In this document: one piece after another, positions 60,310 through 64,000 of the stretch
Layout: every line of letters begins with the position of its first letter
Numbering within the stretch: the stretch's first letter is position 1
Assembly: GCA_004020365.1 (NCBI GenBank)
Contig: SAQR01000004.1
Span: 72,064-136,063, forward strand
Direction: 5' to 3'
DNA length: 64,000 bases
Source of the DNA: Mesorhizobium sp.
Lineage (GTDB): Bacteria; Pseudomonadota; Alphaproteobacteria; Rhizobiales; Rhizobiaceae
Notes under the pieces: model-generated
Seen by the model: the letters and a program-made list of their open reading frames with translations, nothing else
Told to the model about the DNA's origin: nothing
Databases searched by the model: none
Program-made: the position numbers and the translations under genes

Positions 60310-60341
60310 GCTGAAAACCCCGGTGGTTGCCGGGGTTTTCA
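60310..60341. terminator. Bidirectional intrinsic terminator
   Basis: CTGAAAACCCCGG (60310-60322) and CCGGGGTTTTCAG (60329-60341) form a perfect 13-bp stem with loop TGGTTG. The A-tract and T-tract inside the arms allow termination in both directions. It separates the plus-strand secreted-protein gene from the minus-strand tRNA-Ala. Confidence 0.8.
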
Positions 60342-60445
60342 GCCTCAGACTAGCCGAATTACGGCGAATTTTTCAGGGACCCGCGGGTTGTCGGGCCTGC
60401 CAGTGATAGGCAGGCCTAATCCGACTGATTTCCCAAAGAGAAAAC

Positions 60446-60521
<76 letters not shown>

Positions 60522-60690
60522 ACTCCGGCAGTCTACCGGCGCCGTTGCCGGCGAAGAGATCCGGCGCGGGTTGAAGCCGCGCCGTTAGTGCAGCGGCTTC
60601 TAACCCCGCCTTCTGTCAATATCAAGCCTTTAAGAGCCGCTTTTTATCAAGACCCCGCGAAAGTCGGCGGGCGCTGTGTGAGAGGCCGGA

Positions 60691-61080
60691 TCAGACTTCG
60701 TCGTCATCGTCGCCGACGCCGATCATGTCGGCGACATCGTCGTCCTCTTCCTCTTCGTCGGCGAGGAAAGTGTCGTCGTCGTCGTCGCCGAGGTCCACAT
60801 CGTCCTCGTCATCGCCGAGATCGGGAAGATCGTCGGGCTTCGCATCCTCGTCCGCCTCTTCGAGCGAGACGACCTCGACGCCGTCTTCCTCCTCGGCGTC
60901 GACTTCCTTCTCGGCAACTTCCTCTTCCTCCTCAAGGGCGGCAATCTTGCCTTCCTCGAAATAAGAGCGGGGATAGCTCTTGCCGGTATAGGGCGAGACG
61001 ATCGGATCCTTGTTCAGATCGTAGAATTTCTGACCCGTCTCGGGGTCGATGCGTTTGGTGCCAAGTTCGGGTTTTGCCAC
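60691..61080 (-). CDS. FYDLN-acid family protein (TIGR02300-like)
   Basis: A 129-aa protein with a short conserved head, KPELGTKRIDPETGQKFYDL, NKDPIVSPYTGKSYPRSYF, followed by a long tail made almost wholly of Glu and Asp. The head is the signature of an alphaproteobacterial family named for the FYDLN motif, of unknown function. The GTG at 61080 is chosen because GAGG lies six bases before it; an ATG at 61113 in the same frame lacks a ribosome site. It is divergent from aroA, a neighbourhood usual in Rhizobiales. Confidence 0.85.
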   Translation of the reverse strand: MAKPELGTKRIDPETGQKFYDLNKDPIVSPYTGKSYPRSYFEEGKIAALEEEEEVAEKEVDAEEEDGVEVVSLEEADEDAKPDDLPDLGDDEDDVDLGDDDDDTFLADEEEEDDDVADMIGVGDDDDEV

Positions 61081-61267
61081 AGCAAGCCTCGTCGATGAAA
61101 GTTTGGTCCCCATAACCACAGTTTACGGCGCTGTCAAAGCCTAAAGCCAAGGTCACAAATCCCCACCTTGAGCGACCTCTTGCAAGGGGATGACCATTTC
61201 CGTCCGCCGTGATACGAGACCGCGCAAACCACAAGAAAAAGGCCGGCCACCGGCGTTTTTCACCTAG

Positions 61268-62635
<1,368 letters not shown>

Positions 62636-62644
62636 GGTCTGCGA

Positions 62645-63004
62645 ATGTTTTGGACGTTGCTCGTCGGCGGTTTGGTTTTGACGGCATTGGTCGGGCGCGT
62701 GGCGGCGCAGTCAGGTTTCGATCTGGGTTATTCCGACAGAAAGCCAAGTGCGATCAGCCTGATAGGGTTTGTTTTTTTCCCGTTTTGGATCGCCCTCTTC
62801 GTCTTGCTGGCGACAACGGCGCATTTTTTTCCAGACGTTAGCGGCGCTCTCATGCCATATGTTTCGAACTTCGTTTTTAAGCTGGCTACCGGGATCACAT
62901 TCGTCGCGATCGCCACGTTTCCCATTTCCGTACCGCTTCTGATAGGAATTCCCGTTGGATTCTTGGCCGGGTATTGGACCGGACGGCGGTCTTCCGGACT
63001 TTGA
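62645..63004 (+). CDS. Small hypothetical membrane protein between aroA and cmk
   Basis: A 119-aa protein starting 9 bp after the aroA stop. Four hydrophobic stretches are visible: FWTLLVGGLVLTALVGRVAA, SLIGFVFFPFWIALFVLLAT, an internal LATGITFVAIATFPISVPLL and GIPVGFLAGYWTG. It has no family I recognise. The DNA is noticeably richer in A and T than aroA or cmk, and most Rhizobiales place cmk directly after aroA, so this gene may be an insertion into a conserved block. Confidence 0.65.
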   Translation: MFWTLLVGGLVLTALVGRVAAQSGFDLGYSDRKPSAISLIGFVFFPFWIALFVLLATTAHFFPDVSGALMPYVSNFVFKLATGITFVAIATFPISVPLLIGIPVGFLAGYWTGRRSSGL

Positions 63005-63063
63005 CGTGAACCCATATGATTGATTCTTGATTTAACGACCTTCCTCCGTTTGAAGCGGCACGT

Positions 63064-63729
63064 ATGAGCTCAATCACTGACAAAGCTGGCTTCACCATCG
63101 CCATCGACGGCCCCGCAGGCGCGGGCAAAGGCACCCTGGCGCGGCGGCTGGCCGACCATTACCGGCTGAACCTTCTCGACACCGGCCTCACCTATCGCGC
63201 GGTGGCCCATGCGCTGCTTCGGCTCGGCCTGCCGCTCGACAATGTCTCGGCGGCCGAAACAGCTGCCCGCCAGGTCGACCTCGCAAAACTCGATCGCTCG
63301 GAGTTGTCGGCGCATGCGGTGGGCGAAGCGGCTTCGAAAGTGGCTGTCATCCCTTCGGTGCGGCGCATACTGGTCGAAAAGCAGCGCCAATTCGCCAAGG
63401 CGCCGCCGGGCGCCGTGCTCGACGGCCGCGACATCGGCACCGTCGTCTGTCCCGACGCCGACATAAAACTCTATGTGACGGCGAGCGCCGAGGTGCGGGC
63501 ACAACGCAGGCTGGCCGAGATCGAAAGCATCGGCGGCACCGCCGATTTCAACGAAATCCTCGCCGATATCCTGCGCCGTGACGAGCGCGACATGGGTCGC
63601 GCCGACTCGCCGCTGAAGCCGGCCGCCGACGCGCACTTGCTCGACACGTCAGAAATGGCTATAGAAGCCGCGTTCCTGGCGGCCAAGGCGATCATCGACG
63701 ACGTTCTGGCCAAGAGAAACAAAGCCTGA
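63064..63729 (+). CDS. cmk: Cytidylate kinase
   Basis: Phosphorylates CMP and dCMP with ATP. 221 aa from the ATG at 63064. The P-loop is [30 protein letters not shown] is the NMP-binding part, [20 protein letters not shown] the conserved core, and [19 protein letters not shown] the lid region. LDTSEM before the final helix is typical. It precedes rpsA, as in many proteobacteria. Confidence 0.95.
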   Translation: MSSITDKAGFTIAIDGPAGAGKGTLARRLADHYRLNLLDTGLTYRAVAHALLRLGLPLDNVSAAETAARQVDLAKLDRSELSAHAVGEAASKVAVIPSVRRILVEKQRQFAKAPPGAVLDGRDIGTVVCPDADIKLYVTASAEVRAQRRLAEIESIGGTADFNEILADILRRDERDMGRADSPLKPAADAHLLDTSEMAIEAAFLAAKAIIDDVLAKRNKA

Positions 63730-63933
63730 GCCGGGTTTCCTGCCGTTGCCGATTGCCGGCGGCGAAAAGCTACCCATATCGGGCACGAACCAGCCTGCCA
63801 GCATTCTTCATGCGCCGGAATTGCCGCTTAGGCGGCCAAGGGCTTTTTTGAAGCCCGGAACGCCGGCAGGCCAACGCAACGCTAACCCACGGCGCCCGCC
63901 CCGCTTGAGATGCGGGGCATTCCAGGAGAAACT

Positions 63934-64000
63934 ATGTCAGTTGCAAATCCCACTCGCGATGATTTCGCGAGCCTGCTCGAAGAATCATTTTCCGCCGGCC
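63934..64000 (+). CDS. rpsA: 30S ribosomal protein S1 (start only)
   Basis: The last 67 bases encode MSVANPTRDDFASLLEESFS and on, the typical N-terminus of rhizobial ribosomal protein S1. AGGAGAA sits seven bases before the ATG. The rest lies beyond the window. The 204-bp gap after cmk is its leader and promoter region; I see no clear terminator in it. Confidence 0.9.
   Translation, partial: MSVANPTRDDFASLLEESFSAG

Overview
The window looks like a chromosomal segment of a Mesorhizobium-type alphaproteobacterium (Rhizobiales). It is GC-rich. Its exopolysaccharide genes keep the Sinorhizobium meliloti exo order (L-A-M-O-N-P and X-Y-F). It carries a NasS/NasT-controlled nitrate assimilation locus, an FYDLN-acid protein/aroA/cmk/rpsA block, and palindromic repeats of a kind I associate with mesorhizobia. 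The genus is an inference; no rRNA is present.

Layout. 1-1.25 kb: start of an HrpB helicase. 1.4-11.7 kb: one long plus-strand operon joining a sugar/polyol ABC transporter (binding protein, two permeases, small membrane protein, two ATPases) to a PTS-dependent dihydroxyacetone kinase (DhaL, DhaM-EIIA, HPr, Enzyme I, an unknown protein, DhaK). 11.8-15.9 kb: a DUF2259-like secreted protein, a propionyl-CoA synthetase and a membrane acyltransferase. 16.3-39.8 kb: a large EPS locus with exoP, exoN, exoO, exoM, exoA, exoL, an ExoT-like flippase, a phosphoribosyltransferase-HAD fusion, a GT4 glycosyltransferase, a GMC dehydrogenase with its small Tat subunit, UDP-glucose dehydrogenase, exoK, exoU, exoX, exoY, exoF, a methyltransferase and exoQ. 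40.3-46.9 kb: an orphan TIR-like protein, an SDR, a glycoamylase-fold glucanase, an aldehyde dehydrogenase, a hydroxyacid dehydrogenase and a membrane protein. 47-59.8 kb: nitrate assimilation (nasT-nasS, nrtABC, narK-nirB-nirD-nasA), all on the minus strand. 60-64 kb: an Arg-rich secreted protein, tRNA-Ala, FYDLN-acid protein, aroA, a small membrane protein, cmk and the start of rpsA.

How the parts work together. The first operon probably imports a triose or polyol and phosphorylates dihydroxyacetone with PEP through its own HPr/EI relay. The EPS genes can build a succinoglycan-like octasaccharide. The PRTase-HAD, GMC and GT4 genes are candidates for making the riburonic acid known from M. 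loti EPS. In the nitrate locus, transcription of both nrtABC and narK-nirBD-nasA appears to start at sigma-54 promoters. It then passes through near-identical leaders with two A1/G4 hexaloop hairpins and a terminator, the hallmark of ANTAR (NasT) antitermination. The second leader appears to be a duplicated copy of the first and still carries a truncated nrtA start.

Most interesting points: the candidate riburonate module; the duplicated RpoN/ANTAR leader; a perfect 23-bp inverted repeat inserted in frame in nasA; an orphan Cap12/Pycsar-type TIR protein; and a four-copy 18-bp tandem repeat at the start of dhaL.
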